In this document: in pieces, positions 23,969 through 31,617 of the stretch
Layout of the letters: every line of letters begins with the position of its first letter
Numbering within the stretch: position 1 is the first letter of the stretch
Source of the DNA: Olsenella_L kribbiana
GTDB taxonomy: Bacteria > Actinomycetota > Coriobacteriia > Coriobacteriales > Atopobiaceae
Assembly (NCBI RefSeq): GCF_036408795.1
Contig: NZ_JAZGJP010000002.1
Coordinates: forward strand, 124,001 to 188,000
Length of the DNA stretch: 64,000 nt
Direction of reading: 5' to 3'
Program-made: the position numbers and the translations under genes
Notes under the pieces: generated by a model
The model's database searches: none
The model's input: only the letters and a program-made list of their open reading frames with translations
Told to the model about the DNA's origin: nothing

Positions 23969-26404
23969 GTGTCTCAACAGATGAAGCCAGCTGCTGCTCA
24001 GGCAGGTGCCGGCAGAGCTTCTGCCTCTAAGAAGCCCTATGTCGCCTCGCTTGATGGTCTCAGGGCCCTCTGCGCCCTGGGCGTCGTCTTCTACCATATG
24101 GGCCTTGGCTGGTGTCAGGGCGGCCTTCTCGGCGTCACGGTGCTCTTCGTGCTCTCAGGGTATCTTGCGATGGGCGGCCTTCTCCATGAGTTCGAGAAGA
24201 CCGGCACGATTGCATCGGGCAAGTACTATCTCAAGAGGATCAAGCGCCTCTTGCCGACGTCTGTCGTCTACGTCGTCGTGTGTGCAGCTGCCTGCACGCT
24301 CCTGTCCCATCAGCTCCTGACGAAGATGCGGCCCGATATCGTGCCGTCGCTTCTCATGGTGCTCAACTGGTACAAGATCTTCTCGAACCAGTCCTACTTC
24401 GCAGCTGCAGGAGCGCCGTCGCCCCTGACGCACTTCTGGTCGCTTGCAATCGAGTTCCAGTTCTATCTCATCCTGCCGCCTGTGCTGTGCCTTCTTCTCA
24501 GGAAGAAGGTCCAGAAGAAGCACCTTGCCATCGGCTTGGGCGTCCTCACCGTCGCCTCTGCTGTCGCAATGGCGCTTCTCTTCGTGCCTGGCGCAGACCC
24601 CTCGCGTGCCTACTACGGCACGGATACGAGGGCGCAGAGCCTCCTTCTCGGCTGCCTTCTTGCCATCATCTGGCCCTTCGACAAGATGAGCGCCAAGGCG
24701 GCGGGCGATTTCGGCCAGAAGAAGCGCCTCGGCATCGAGCTGGCAGGTGCGGCCTCCGTCGTCGTCCTTCTCCTTATGATGCGCTTCACGGAGGGCTATA
24801 CGTCCTTCACCTACTACGGCGGCACGCTCCTGATCTCTGCCATTGCCGCCGTCGCGATCGCTGCCTTGACGCCTTCTGGGACTGCAGTCGCCAAGGTCCT
24901 CTCCTGGGGACCTCTTGCGTGGATCGGCAAGAGGAGCTTTGCCATCTATGTCTGGCACTACCTGATCGTGCAGCTCATGGCCTCGCATAACGCGGCCTTG
25001 TCGCTTCCGTGGTGGCAGGTCGTGGTCGAGCTTCTGTTCACGTTCATTGCAGCAGAGCTCTCCTATGCGCTTGTCGAGATGCCGCTCCGCCGCCATACGC
25101 TCCGCGCGGTCATCCGCCGCGACTTCGTCCGCAGGAAGAAGGACCGCGAGCGCGCCGTGCGAGGGCAGAAGCCCTGCCGTGGCGTGTCGCGCAAGGTCCA
25201 CGCTGCGCTCCTCAAGAGTCCCGTGAAGGTGCCCCAGACCGTCTGCGCCGCTGCCGTCATCGCAATTGCCGTCTTCGGCCTCATCCTCGTCCCGCCCGAG
25301 AATGCGATGGGCGGCACGAATGGCGCCCAGCAGGTGAGCGCTGCGACCCTGAAGAAGCCGCTTGTCGACGGCGTCTACGATGTCGTCTTCATAGGAGATT
25401 CGGTCTCACTTGGTGCCTCGACGGAGCTCAATGCCTCCTTCCCGCACGGCGTGGTCGACTCTGCTGTGGGCAGGCAGGCATCGGAAGCCCTCGATGTCTA
25501 TAACAGCTATGCCAGCACCGGCGTTGTCGGGAATACCGTGATCTTCTCGATCGGCTCGAACGGCTACCTCGATGAGGATACGCTCGAGGCAATCTATGAG
25601 GCGGTGGGCACTGACAAGGAGCTCTGGTTCGTGAACGACAGGACACCGCGCGACTGGTGCACAGCAAACAACGACCTCCTTGCCTCCTTTGCAGCCGAGC
25701 ACGAGAACGTCGGCGTGATCGACTGGTACGGCACCTCTGCCAATGAGTCTGGCTGGTTCTGGGACGATGGCACGCACCTTCGCCCGGAAGCTGCCCAGAA
25801 CTTTGCAGACCTCGTCGTCAGCACGATCGGCTATGAGATTCCGACAGAAGAGAACACGACCTATTCCGTGCTCTTCCTCGGCGATGCCACGAGCATGCAG
25901 GCAGCAGACAAGCTTGCTGCCGCCTGGCCGCAGGGCATGGTCGACTGTGCCGCAGGCAGGACCGTCGATGCGCTGAAGGGCGACTGGGAAGGCTATGTGG
26001 GTGCCGGTACCGCAGGAAGCAGGGTCGTCGTGGCGCTTCCGACCGATGTGCCTCTCACGAAAGAGGGAGTGGATGCACTCCTTGACAGCATCGGATCTGA
26101 GCGTCAGATCTGGCTCGTGAACGGCAGGAGCAATGCTGCCTTCTGCGACTCGAACAACCAGATCATCGCCGATGAAGCTTCCTCTCGTTCCAATGTCCAG
26201 CTCATCGACTGGTACAGCGCATCCGAAGGCCAGAGCGGCTGGTTCACGTCAGACGGCGCAAGCCTCACGGATGAAGGTGTCGCTGCCTATGCCCAGACCG
26301 TCATCGACGCCGTAGGCGATGTCTCAGGCACGGATGAAGCGGCAGATGCTGCCAAGACCGCAACTGAGGGGACAGATGCCACAGCAGCGGGCGCAGCTGC
26401 CTAG
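23969..26404 (+). CDS. OafA-type acyltransferase with two C-terminal SGNH domains, the second degenerate
   Basis: The 811-residue protein starts at GTG with TGGAGGA upstream. Residues about 22-370 form an acyltransferase-3 membrane domain (SLDGLRALCALGVVFYHMG, FFVLSGYL-like VLFVLSGYLAMG, RIKRLLP) with about ten helices, then a basic linker and an extra helix near 425. Residues about 468-612 form an SGNH esterase-like domain with GDSVSLGA, GSNG and DDGTHL. Residues about 630-775 repeat this domain but read GDATSM and SDGASL, losing both catalytic Ser and His. The family O-acetylates peptidoglycan, teichoic or polysaccharide chains. Confidence 0.88.
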   Translation: MSQQMKPAAAQAGAGRASASKKPYVASLDGLRALCALGVVFYHMGLGWCQGGLLGVTVLFVLSGYLAMGGLLHEFEKTGTIASGKYYLKRIKRLLPTSVVYVVVCAAACTLLSHQLLTKMRPDIVPSLLMVLNWYKIFSNQSYFAAAGAPSPLTHFWSLAIEFQFYLILPPVLCLLLRKKVQKKHLAIGLGVLTVASAVAMALLFVPGADPSRAYYGTDTRAQSLLLGCLLAIIWPFDKMSAKAAGDFGQKKRLGIELAGAASVVVLLLMMRFTEGYTSFTYYGGTLLISAIAAVAIAALTPSGTAVAKVLSWGPLAWIGKRSFAIYVWHYLIVQLMASHNAALSLPWWQVVVELLFTFIAAELSYALVEMPLRRHTLRAVIRRDFVRRKKDRERAVRGQKPCRGVSRKVHAALLKSPVKVPQTVCAAAVIAIAVFGLILVPPENAMGGTNGAQQVSAATLKKPLVDGVYDVVFIGDSVSLGASTELNASFPHGVVDSAVGRQASEALDVYNSYASTGVVGNTVIFSIGSNGYLDEDTLEAIYEAVGTDKELWFVNDRTPRDWCTANNDLLASFAAEHENVGVIDWYGTSANESGWFWDDGTHLRPEAAQNFADLVVSTIGYEIPTEENTTYSVLFLGDATSMQAADKLAAAWPQGMVDCAAGRTVDALKGDWEGYVGAGTAGSRVVVALPTDVPLTKEGVDALLDSIGSERQIWLVNGRSNAAFCDSNNQIIADEASSRSNVQLIDWYSASEGQSGWFTSDGASLTDEGVAAYAQTVIDAVGDVSGTDEAADAAKTATEGTDATAAGAAA

Positions 26405-26428
26405 ACGGAGGTCCTGATAGCTACAAGA

Positions 26429-26462
26429 ATGCGGCCGCACCGGGTGTCCGGTACGGCCGCAT
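26429..26462. terminator. Bidirectional terminator
   Basis: A near-perfect 15-bp stem (ATGCGGCCGCACCGG, one mismatch) with a GTGT loop separates the acyltransferase from the convergent FKBP gene. Confidence 0.8.
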
Positions 26463-26482
26463 CTGCTATCTGGAAGAAGCTT

Positions 26483-26911
26483 TTACTCAGCGCTCAGGAG
26501 CGTGATCTCGAAGTTCAGGGCCTTGCCTGCCATCTCGTGGTTCAAGTCCACAAAGATCGAGCTCGGCGTGACCTTGGAGACGACAGCCGGGATAGGCTGG
26601 CCCATCGGGCCCTGGAGCATCACATGCTCGCCGACCTTGAGGGAGCGCATGTCCTCGGGCACCTGCTCCATCGGGAACTCGTAGATGAGGTCCTCACGGC
26701 GCTCGCCGTAGGCCTCGGAGGGCTCGAGATGGATGTTCACAGTCTGGCCGACCTCCATGTCGCGCACGGCCTCGTCGAAGCCCTTGATCATCTGGCCTGC
26801 CATGCAGGTGAACTCGAGCGGCTGGTTCCTGTCATAGGAGGAGTCGAACTTCGTTCCGTCATCAAGCGTGCCGGTGTAGTGGACGCTGACCTTCTTGCCT
26901 TCATTGCTCAT
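26483..26911 (-). CDS. SlyD-like FKBP-type peptidyl-prolyl isomerase
   Basis: The 142-residue protein begins KKVSVHYTGTLDDGTKFDSS, with GFDEAVRDMEVGQTVNIHL and PSEAYGERRED, all typical of SlyD-like FKBP isomerases with an inserted chaperone flap (about 68-120, including LKVGEHVML). It lacks the His/Cys-rich metal tail of E. coli SlyD, so nickel delivery is less likely. The ATG at 26911 fits the family start; the longer frame upstream has no similarity. Confidence 0.88.
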   Translation of the reverse strand: MSNEGKKVSVHYTGTLDDGTKFDSSYDRNQPLEFTCMAGQMIKGFDEAVRDMEVGQTVNIHLEPSEAYGERREDLIYEFPMEQVPEDMRSLKVGEHVMLQGPMGQPIPAVVSKVTPSSIFVDLNHEMAGKALNFEITLLSAE

Positions 26912-27013
26912 GTGGGTATATCCAATCCTTCTCCGGTGAATACATGGGTCTAAGTGTACCCGGCTCTCGGCGCCACATGCCATCTCCATAGGAGAGGGGA
27001 GCGGCAGATGAAA

Positions 27014-27037
27014 AGAGCCAGCCTTGCGGCTGGCTCT
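27014..27037 (-). terminator. Terminator of the aquaglyceroporin gene
   Basis: The stem AGAGCCAGCC/GGCTGGCTCT with a 4-nt loop is followed on the minus strand by TTTTC. Confidence 0.85.
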
Positions 27038-27066
27038 GGGTTTCGCGCTTCTTGGGAATATCAGGA

Positions 27067-27792
27067 TCAGAAGATGCCGAGGAAGAAGTGGACGAAGAGG
27101 GCTGCGATGGCAGCGCCGACGAAGGGGGCGATGCCCGGAACGGTCAGGCCGTACTTCCAGTTGTTGTCGCACTTGTCCTTGATCGGGAGCAGCTGATAGG
27201 CCATGCGGGGACCGAGGTCGCGGGCCTGGTTCATTGCGAAGCCCGTGATGCCGCCCATGCCCATGCCGATGGCCCAGACAAGGAGGCCGACGCAGATGGC
27301 AAGCAGGAGCAGATTGTCGCCTGCATAGTGGGCAATAGCGAGGATGCCGGTGATGAAGAAGAAGGTGCAGAAGGCCTCGCAGAAGAAGTCATGGGAGAGG
27401 TTGTTGCGCGTTGGGTTCGTAGAGAAGATGTTGCGCTGGGCAATAGGATCGACCTTGCCGACAGACTCCTCGAACTCATCCTTGTACATGAACCAGGCAG
27501 CGACAGCGCCGACGAAGCCGCCAAGCATCTCGGCAATGACATAGGGGATGAACATGGACCAGGGCACGAGGCCGAGGATGCACTGTGCCAGTGCCATGGC
27601 GGGATTCATGCAGATGGAGCCGCCGAAGATGAAGAGGCACACAGAGATGCCGAAAGACCAGGTCGTGATTGCGAACATATGGCCAGAACCCTGATACTTC
27701 GTGCCTTTGAGCACCGTATCGCAGTGCACGCCGACACCGAAGATGATCATGAGGGCCGTGCTGCCGAACTCCGCCAGAATGTTATAGGGCAT
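27067..27792 (-). CDS. MIP-family aquaglyceroporin, GlpF-like, with a variant second NPA motif
   Basis: From ATG 27792 the protein has 241 residues and six hydrophobic helices. The first pore motif is normal (MNPAMAL). The second reads MNQARDLGPR instead of NPARDLGPR; the following Arg-Asp typical of glycerol channels is kept. The family passively conducts glycerol or other small solutes. No glpK or glpD is adjacent. GAGAAAAGATG-type ribosome site precedes the start. The promoter region upstream is AT-rich. Confidence 0.87.
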   Translation of the reverse strand: MPYNILAEFGSTALMIIFGVGVHCDTVLKGTKYQGSGHMFAITTWSFGISVCLFIFGGSICMNPAMALAQCILGLVPWSMFIPYVIAEMLGGFVGAVAAWFMYKDEFEESVGKVDPIAQRNIFSTNPTRNNLSHDFFCEAFCTFFFITGILAIAHYAGDNLLLLAICVGLLVWAIGMGMGGITGFAMNQARDLGPRMAYQLLPIKDKCDNNWKYGLTVPGIAPFVGAAIAALFVHFFLGIF

Positions 27793-27849
27793 CTTTTCTC
27801 CTTGGTCTCGTAGCCCACCCAATGACTCTCGCGGGCAATATACTACCGT

Positions 27850-28180
27850 TCACAGAAAATCATCGAATTGTGAAATACACAAACACATTGATGTTCCACT
27901 GAAACGTGTATGAATGCGGCTCTGACCTGCCAAGACAGCATGAATGCGGCATCTCTTGAAATGGATGGCAGAGTGTTGCCCATCGGTCTGAATGGAGCGA
28001 GGAGGCGCCATCCTCATGTGAGAGCAGGAAGGCGAGGCGTGACAGAAGATATGGGCAGATGGGCGTGGGTCTTCTGCCTGGCAGCACAGGATCGTCCTGA
28101 GAAAAGATGCGGCGGACAGAGAAGTTTGGCCAAGACAGCAGCATCAGGCATCGAACGAAAAAGGCGGGGATGCAATCAGA
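27850..28180. other. Gene-poor intergenic stretch
   Basis: No supported gene is visible. A TAGTAT/TATATT cluster just above 27835 on the minus strand may be the -10 region of the aquaglyceroporin gene. Confidence 0.4.
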
Positions 28181-28182
28181 AT

Positions 28183-28238
28183 AAAAACAGGCAGAACTGC
28201 TTCTGCAGTCCCGCCTTGCGAGGCCCAAAGGCTTTGCT
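28183..28238 (-). ncRNA. Abi-associated structured RNA, relic copy 1
   Basis: This matches the RNA at 28779-28840 in plan and partly in sequence. A short hairpin (AAGCC, loop TTTG, GGC) is followed by a 12-bp stem (AGGCGGGACTGC/GCAGTTCTGCCT, two G-U pairs) and five Ts. Several base pairs differ from the other copies but stay paired, which supports selection on structure. A TATAGT at 28250-28245 could be its -10. Just upstream are remnants of an abi 3' end. Confidence 0.55.
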
Positions 28239-28250
28239 GCCCGAACTATA

Positions 28251-28300
28251 GCGGCCAGAACCACGAACATGAAGGCCGCCAGGGAATCTGGAAGAAACTG
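28251..28300 (-). pseudogene. Relic of the 3' end of a second abi gene
   Basis: On the minus strand, TTCATG...GTGGTTCTGG aligns with the last codons and stop region of the intact abi gene (CTCATGG...TCATGGTTCTGA) with a ~12-nt gap. Only about 40-50 nt are recognisable. It sits in the same position relative to RNA copy 1 as the intact gene does to copy 2. Confidence 0.35.
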
Positions 28301-28378
28301 GCGAAAACCAAGAGGGCACCAGAGCGGTCTGTGCTGCCCTGAAGTAACAGGCTGGGCAGACACAAGCCCATTATCGGC

Positions 28379-28576
28379 TTGAAGCAGCAGATTCTCTGTG
28401 TCGCATCGTTCGTGCTTGGCTACTTCTATCCTCTTGCCGGTGTCGTGCTCTACTTCGTGCAGAAGAAGCGCGGATCTGAGCCAGTCTGGCGCTTCTTCTC
28501 TCTTGCAGGGCCGATCTTTGCTGCAGCCATCTTCACTGCGAACTTCATCTTCTACAGCATCAATGGGTTTGCATAA
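28379..28576 (+). CDS. Small two-helix membrane protein
   Basis: The 65-residue frame has two hydrophobic helices (VASFVLGYFYPLAGVVLYFV and LAGPIFAAAIFTANFIFYSI) joined by the basic loop QKKRGSEPVWR. The only starts are non-ATG (TTG 28379 or a GTG further in), without a clear ribosome site. A strong plus-strand terminator 27 nt after the stop supports a real transcript. Family unknown. Confidence 0.5.
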   Translation: MKQQILCVASFVLGYFYPLAGVVLYFVQKKRGSEPVWRFFSLAGPIFAAAIFTANFIFYSINGFA

Positions 28577-28602
28577 GGCAGCCAGTCAAGATTTGCATTG
28601 AG

Positions 28603-28640
28603 GCGGTATCGGAGCACAAATCCGATGCCGCTTTTCTCTT
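28603..28640 (+). terminator. Rho-independent terminator
   Basis: The 11-bp stem GCGGTATCGGA/TCCGATGCCGC (one G-U pair) with a 7-nt loop is followed by TTTTCTCTT on the plus strand, closing the small membrane protein gene. Confidence 0.8.
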
Positions 28641-28778
28641 TGGGGCTGATTATGGATAACGTATCGGTGGTCTCTCGAGAAGAGTCTATCTGCAGGAAAC
28701 AAATGATGCTTGTCAGACAGAGAAGCCAAGCGATTTGCAGCAGATGTCTTGCCAGCACATTATCGTCTGTCTCGAGAT

Positions 28779-28840
28779 AAAAAAGTAGGCAGGACCGCTT
28801 TCGCAACCCTGCCTTATAAAACCCGAAGGTTTTGTTGTCT
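28779..28840 (-). ncRNA. Abi-associated structured RNA with own promoter (~62 nt)
   Basis: The RNA has hairpin 1 AAAACC-UUCG-GGUUUU (a stable UUCG loop) and hairpin 2, a continuous 12-bp stem AGGCAGGGUUGC/GCGGUCCUGCCU closed by a GAAA tetraloop, then six Us. Its promoter lies within the end of the abi gene (28847-28874). Family knowledge: Abi_2/AbiF genes are linked to a conserved small RNA motif. I infer that this RNA binds or controls the Abi protein. Two more copies lie at 28183-28238 and 30337-30398. Confidence 0.7.
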
Positions 28841-28846
28841 GGCACT

Positions 28847-28874
28847 ATTATGCCCAATCAGAACCATGAGTCAA
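28847..28874 (-). promoter_or_regulatory. Promoter of the Abi-associated RNA, inside the abi 3' end
   Basis: A -35 TTGACT (28874-28869) and -10 CATAAT (28852-28847), each 5/6 to consensus with a 16-nt spacer, overlap the last codons and stop of the abi gene. Predicted start is about 28840. Confidence 0.65.
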
Positions 28875-29844
28875 TGAGAACCATGAGGAAATCGAGAGAT
28901 GAGCGTATTGTGTCGTTGCTCAACATCTGATTGGAGGCCGTCACCATATCGTCTTCGAGATGCTGCATGTCTGAGATAGCTCGCAACCTGCTTGTTCCCT
29001 CCTGTACCATTTGGCTATGCAGATATAGAAGCGTAGCAATCGCTTTCAAGCATGGATTTGACATTCGTGCTGTTCTTACACGATGTGAGAGGCCTGTCGA
29101 GGCAAGCGCATTTTGTAATGAAGGCGTTGCCTGAAATCTATTGTCATGCGTACGGAGGCCATTGAGCATATCTGAAGAATGGGTGCAGGCATTTCGGACG
29201 TATTGTGCCTGACGAAGCATGTAATGTTCGACTTTTAGGTCTTTGTCGCCCCAGCGGTCAGCGCAGTAGAGATAGAGGCTTGCGAAGCTGCCGAACGAGA
29301 GGACCTCCATCAATACCCAGAGTGGCATCTCGTTCAGATCACCGTACTTTCGCACAAGGTCCCCGACGAAGGTATCGCGGGAAAGCATCGCAATCTCTCT
29401 TTCTCTTCTGTGTCGTTCGCTTGCGCTAAGCTGTGCAACGTAATCGGCTGAAATCGAATAGCCATCCTCGTCTTCCTGCGCAGTTGCTATGCGCATCAGC
29501 TTTGTCCGGGCGGCATGCTCGACATCAAGTGTGAGCGGAAGAAGCGCATAGCGGAGGTTTCGGTCCAGAGAGGCAAGAGACTTCAGATATCCGAAGTCGA
29601 GATCGATGTACTGCCCATCGCGCGTGCCACCTACCCGCTTCTGGAAGAGCACACGGTATGCCGCAATCTTGAAGAAATAGGTCCGGTCCGTGAGATAGGC
29701 TGCAGCCTCTTCCTCAGAACAGAGACGGAAGGTCACACCCTTGCTCTTCAGATGATTGATCTGCTCATCGATGCTGAGCATTGGCTTGGCTGGATGATGC
29801 TGGCCACTTGCTGGTGTGCCAATTTTGATGCGCTGTTCCTCCAT
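28858..29844 (-). CDS. Abi_2/AbiF-family abortive infection protein (HEPN ribonuclease-like)
   Basis: The 328-residue protein belongs to the Abi_2 family (AbiD/AbiF). Typical parts are the N-terminal SIDEQINHLKSKGVTF, YLTDRTYFFKIAAYR, DFGYLKSLASLDRNLRYALL, the EMPLWVLMEVLSFGSFASLY block and the HEPN motif R-x4-H in YVRNACTHSS (around residue 217). Family members block phage growth, probably by cutting RNA, and are linked to a small RNA. AAAGGAG precedes the ATG at 29844. The region is AT-richer than its neighbours, suggesting horizontal gain. The 3' end carries the RNA promoter. Confidence 0.85.
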   Translation of the reverse strand: MEEQRIKIGTPASGQHHPAKPMLSIDEQINHLKSKGVTFRLCSEEEAAAYLTDRTYFFKIAAYRVLFQKRVGGTRDGQYIDLDFGYLKSLASLDRNLRYALLPLTLDVEHAARTKLMRIATAQEDEDGYSISADYVAQLSASERHRREREIAMLSRDTFVGDLVRKYGDLNEMPLWVLMEVLSFGSFASLYLYCADRWGDKDLKVEHYMLRQAQYVRNACTHSSDMLNGLRTHDNRFQATPSLQNALASTGLSHRVRTARMSNPCLKAIATLLYLHSQMVQEGTSRLRAISDMQHLEDDMVTASNQMLSNDTIRSSLDFLMVLIDSWF

Positions 29845-29868
29845 GATGGCTCCTTTCTCAGGGGCCAT

Positions 29869-30336
29869 ATCATACGCTCGAAGCCGATATAACTGCAGGG
29901 ATATCTGTGAACATAAACGCAGGTAGATAGCTATGTTTTGTTAGATTGCTGATAGATAAGAGATGATGTGGCTGCGCAGCGAAGATATCAAGGCATCCAT
30001 GGCATGAATGCAGGGATTTCTTGGACGGCAAAATGGTGAAATGCATATGGCAAGGAGAAATCTGCCTGATATGAGGCAGGCGTACGGGTGCGTAATATAA
30101 GGCAGCCTTGCAGGGATGAGCGCTGCGCTATACGGAGATGCTTCAACGTTGAGGCTGAGCTTGCTTTGCAGGGATCGAACGACATCCTGCCTGGCAGAGT
30201 GGATTCCAAGCGCTATGCGTCGGTAGACGACCTATTTGCAGATTTGGAACGCATTGAAGAGCGGATGGACGAGCTGAATGTCCTTATCGAGGCCTGTAAA
30301 AGAAAGGTTCCTGACAGTAATTGACTGTCTCGAGGC
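29869..30336. other. AT-rich gap with a possible antitoxin fragment
   Basis: No intact gene is evident upstream of abi. The plus-strand end at about 30170-30324 encodes GRVDSKRYASVDDLFADLE, then a helical end, which resembles the C-terminal tail of RelB-like antitoxins. It has no obvious start or adjacent toxin, so I treat it as a likely fragment. Confidence 0.3.
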
Positions 30337-30398
30337 AAAAAATGAGGCAAGCCCGCTTTCGCGACCCTGCCTTGCAAAACCCGAAGGTTTTTCTGTCT
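30337..30398 (-). ncRNA. Abi-associated structured RNA, orphan copy 3
   Basis: This copy keeps hairpin 1 with the UUCG loop (AAAACC-UUCG-GGUUUU after trimming), hairpin 2 with a GAAA loop (AGGCAGGGUCGC/GCGGGCUUGCCU, one mismatch) and six Us. The -10 seen in copy 2 (CATAAT) is here CATGTC, so the copy may be silent. Upstream, ALDFLF-like codons recall the abi C-terminus (SLDFLM), suggesting another eroded abi gene. Confidence 0.6.
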
Positions 30399-30528
30399 GA
30401 GGACATGCTCTCAGATTCAAACAGGAAATCAAGTGCCGGCGAAAGACGGGCGAGGGTTCTGTAACCGACTTGGAATTTCCAGACGAATTGCTGCGGGGGA
30501 GTGTCACTGCACTTTGCTTCTCTGCATG

Positions 30529-30563
30529 AAAAAGCCGGCTCCCACAGAAGTGGAAGCCGGCTT
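30529..30563 (-). terminator. Terminator of the GGGtGRT/NifU-like operon
   Basis: The stem AAGCCGGCTTCCAC/GTGGGAGCCGGCTT (one mismatch) with loop TTCT is followed by TTTC on the minus strand. Confidence 0.85.
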
Positions 30564-30591
30564 GCAGTTCGAAGGAATAGCCTCCGAAGCC

Positions 30592-31596
30592 TTACTTGTT
30601 CAGTGCCTCTTCGACAGCGACAGCGCAGGCAACGGTGCAGCCAACCATCGGGTTGTTGCCCATGCCGATAAGGCCCATCATGTCGACGTGTGCCGGCACG
30701 GAGGAGGAGCCAGCGAACTGGGCGTCAGAGTGCATACGGCCCATGGTGTCGGTCATGCCATAGGATGCAGGACCAGCGGCCATGTTGTCCGGGTGCAGGG
30801 TACGGCCAGTGCCGCCACCGGAAGCGACGGAGAAGTACTTCTTGCCGGCAGCGAGGCGCTCCTTCTTGTAGGTGCCCGCAACGGGGTGCTGGAAGCGCGT
30901 CGGGTTCGTGGAGTTGCCGGTGATCGAGATGTCGACGTTCTCGTGCCACATGATGGCAACGCCCTCGCGGACGTCGTCAGCGCCATAGCACTTGACCGCA
31001 GCACGCGGGCCGTTGGAATACGGAATCTCGCGGACGATCTCGAGCTTGGAGGTGTAGTAATCGAACTTGGTCTGGACGTAGGTGAAGCCGTTGATACGGC
31101 TGATGATCTGTGCTGCGTCCTTGCCGAGGCCGTTCAGGATGACGCGGAGCGGCTTCTTGCGGGCCTTGTTGGCGTTGTTGGCAATGCCGATTGCGCCCTC
31201 AGCGGCTGCGAAGGACTCGTGGCCTGCGAGGAAGCAGAAGCACTCGGTGTCCTCGCCGAGAAGCATTGCGCCCAGGTTGCCGTGGCCAAGGCCGACCTTG
31301 CGCTCGTCTGCAACGGAGCCAGGGACGCAGAATGCCTGCAGGCCCTCGCCGATTGCGGAAGCTGCCTCAGCAGCGGTCTTGCAGCCCTTCTTCACAGCGA
31401 TAGCGCAGCCGAGGGTGTAGGCCCACTTTGCGTTCTCGAATGCGATGGACTGAATGCCGGTCGTGATGTCATACGGATCGAATCCGAGGTCGGTGCAGAT
31501 CTTGCGGGCGTCCTCGAGGTCCTTGATGCCATACTGCTCGCATGCCTTGTTGATCTGGGCGATGCGGCGCTCATAGCCTTCGAACGTAACTGCCAT
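30592..31596 (-). CDS. GGGtGRT family protein
   Basis: The 334-residue protein belongs to the family named for its GGGTGRT motif, seen here as SGGGTGRTLHPDNMA (around residue 260). Other conserved-looking parts are GLGHGNLGAMLLGEDTECFCFLAGHESFAAAEG and GNSTNPTRFQHPVAGTYK, written here in part. The function is not established. It is usually found next to a NifU-like scaffold gene, as here (21 nt downstream of it). AAAGGAG lies 9 nt before the ATG. It is cytoplasmic, with Cys residues that might bind metal or a cluster. Confidence 0.85.
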   Translation of the reverse strand: MAVTFEGYERRIAQINKACEQYGIKDLEDARKICTDLGFDPYDITTGIQSIAFENAKWAYTLGCAIAVKKGCKTAAEAASAIGEGLQAFCVPGSVADERKVGLGHGNLGAMLLGEDTECFCFLAGHESFAAAEGAIGIANNANKARKKPLRVILNGLGKDAAQIISRINGFTYVQTKFDYYTSKLEIVREIPYSNGPRAAVKCYGADDVREGVAIMWHENVDISITGNSTNPTRFQHPVAGTYKKERLAAGKKYFSVASGGGTGRTLHPDNMAAGPASYGMTDTMGRMHSDAQFAGSSSVPAHVDMMGLIGMGNNPMVGCTVACAVAVEEALNK

Positions 31597-31617
31597 GTTT
31601 ATCAGCTCCTTTCCTGG

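Noticed and set aside
28552..28857. 101-codon minus-strand frame downstream of abi
   Set aside because: It runs through the structured RNA and its terminator, which explain the sequence better.
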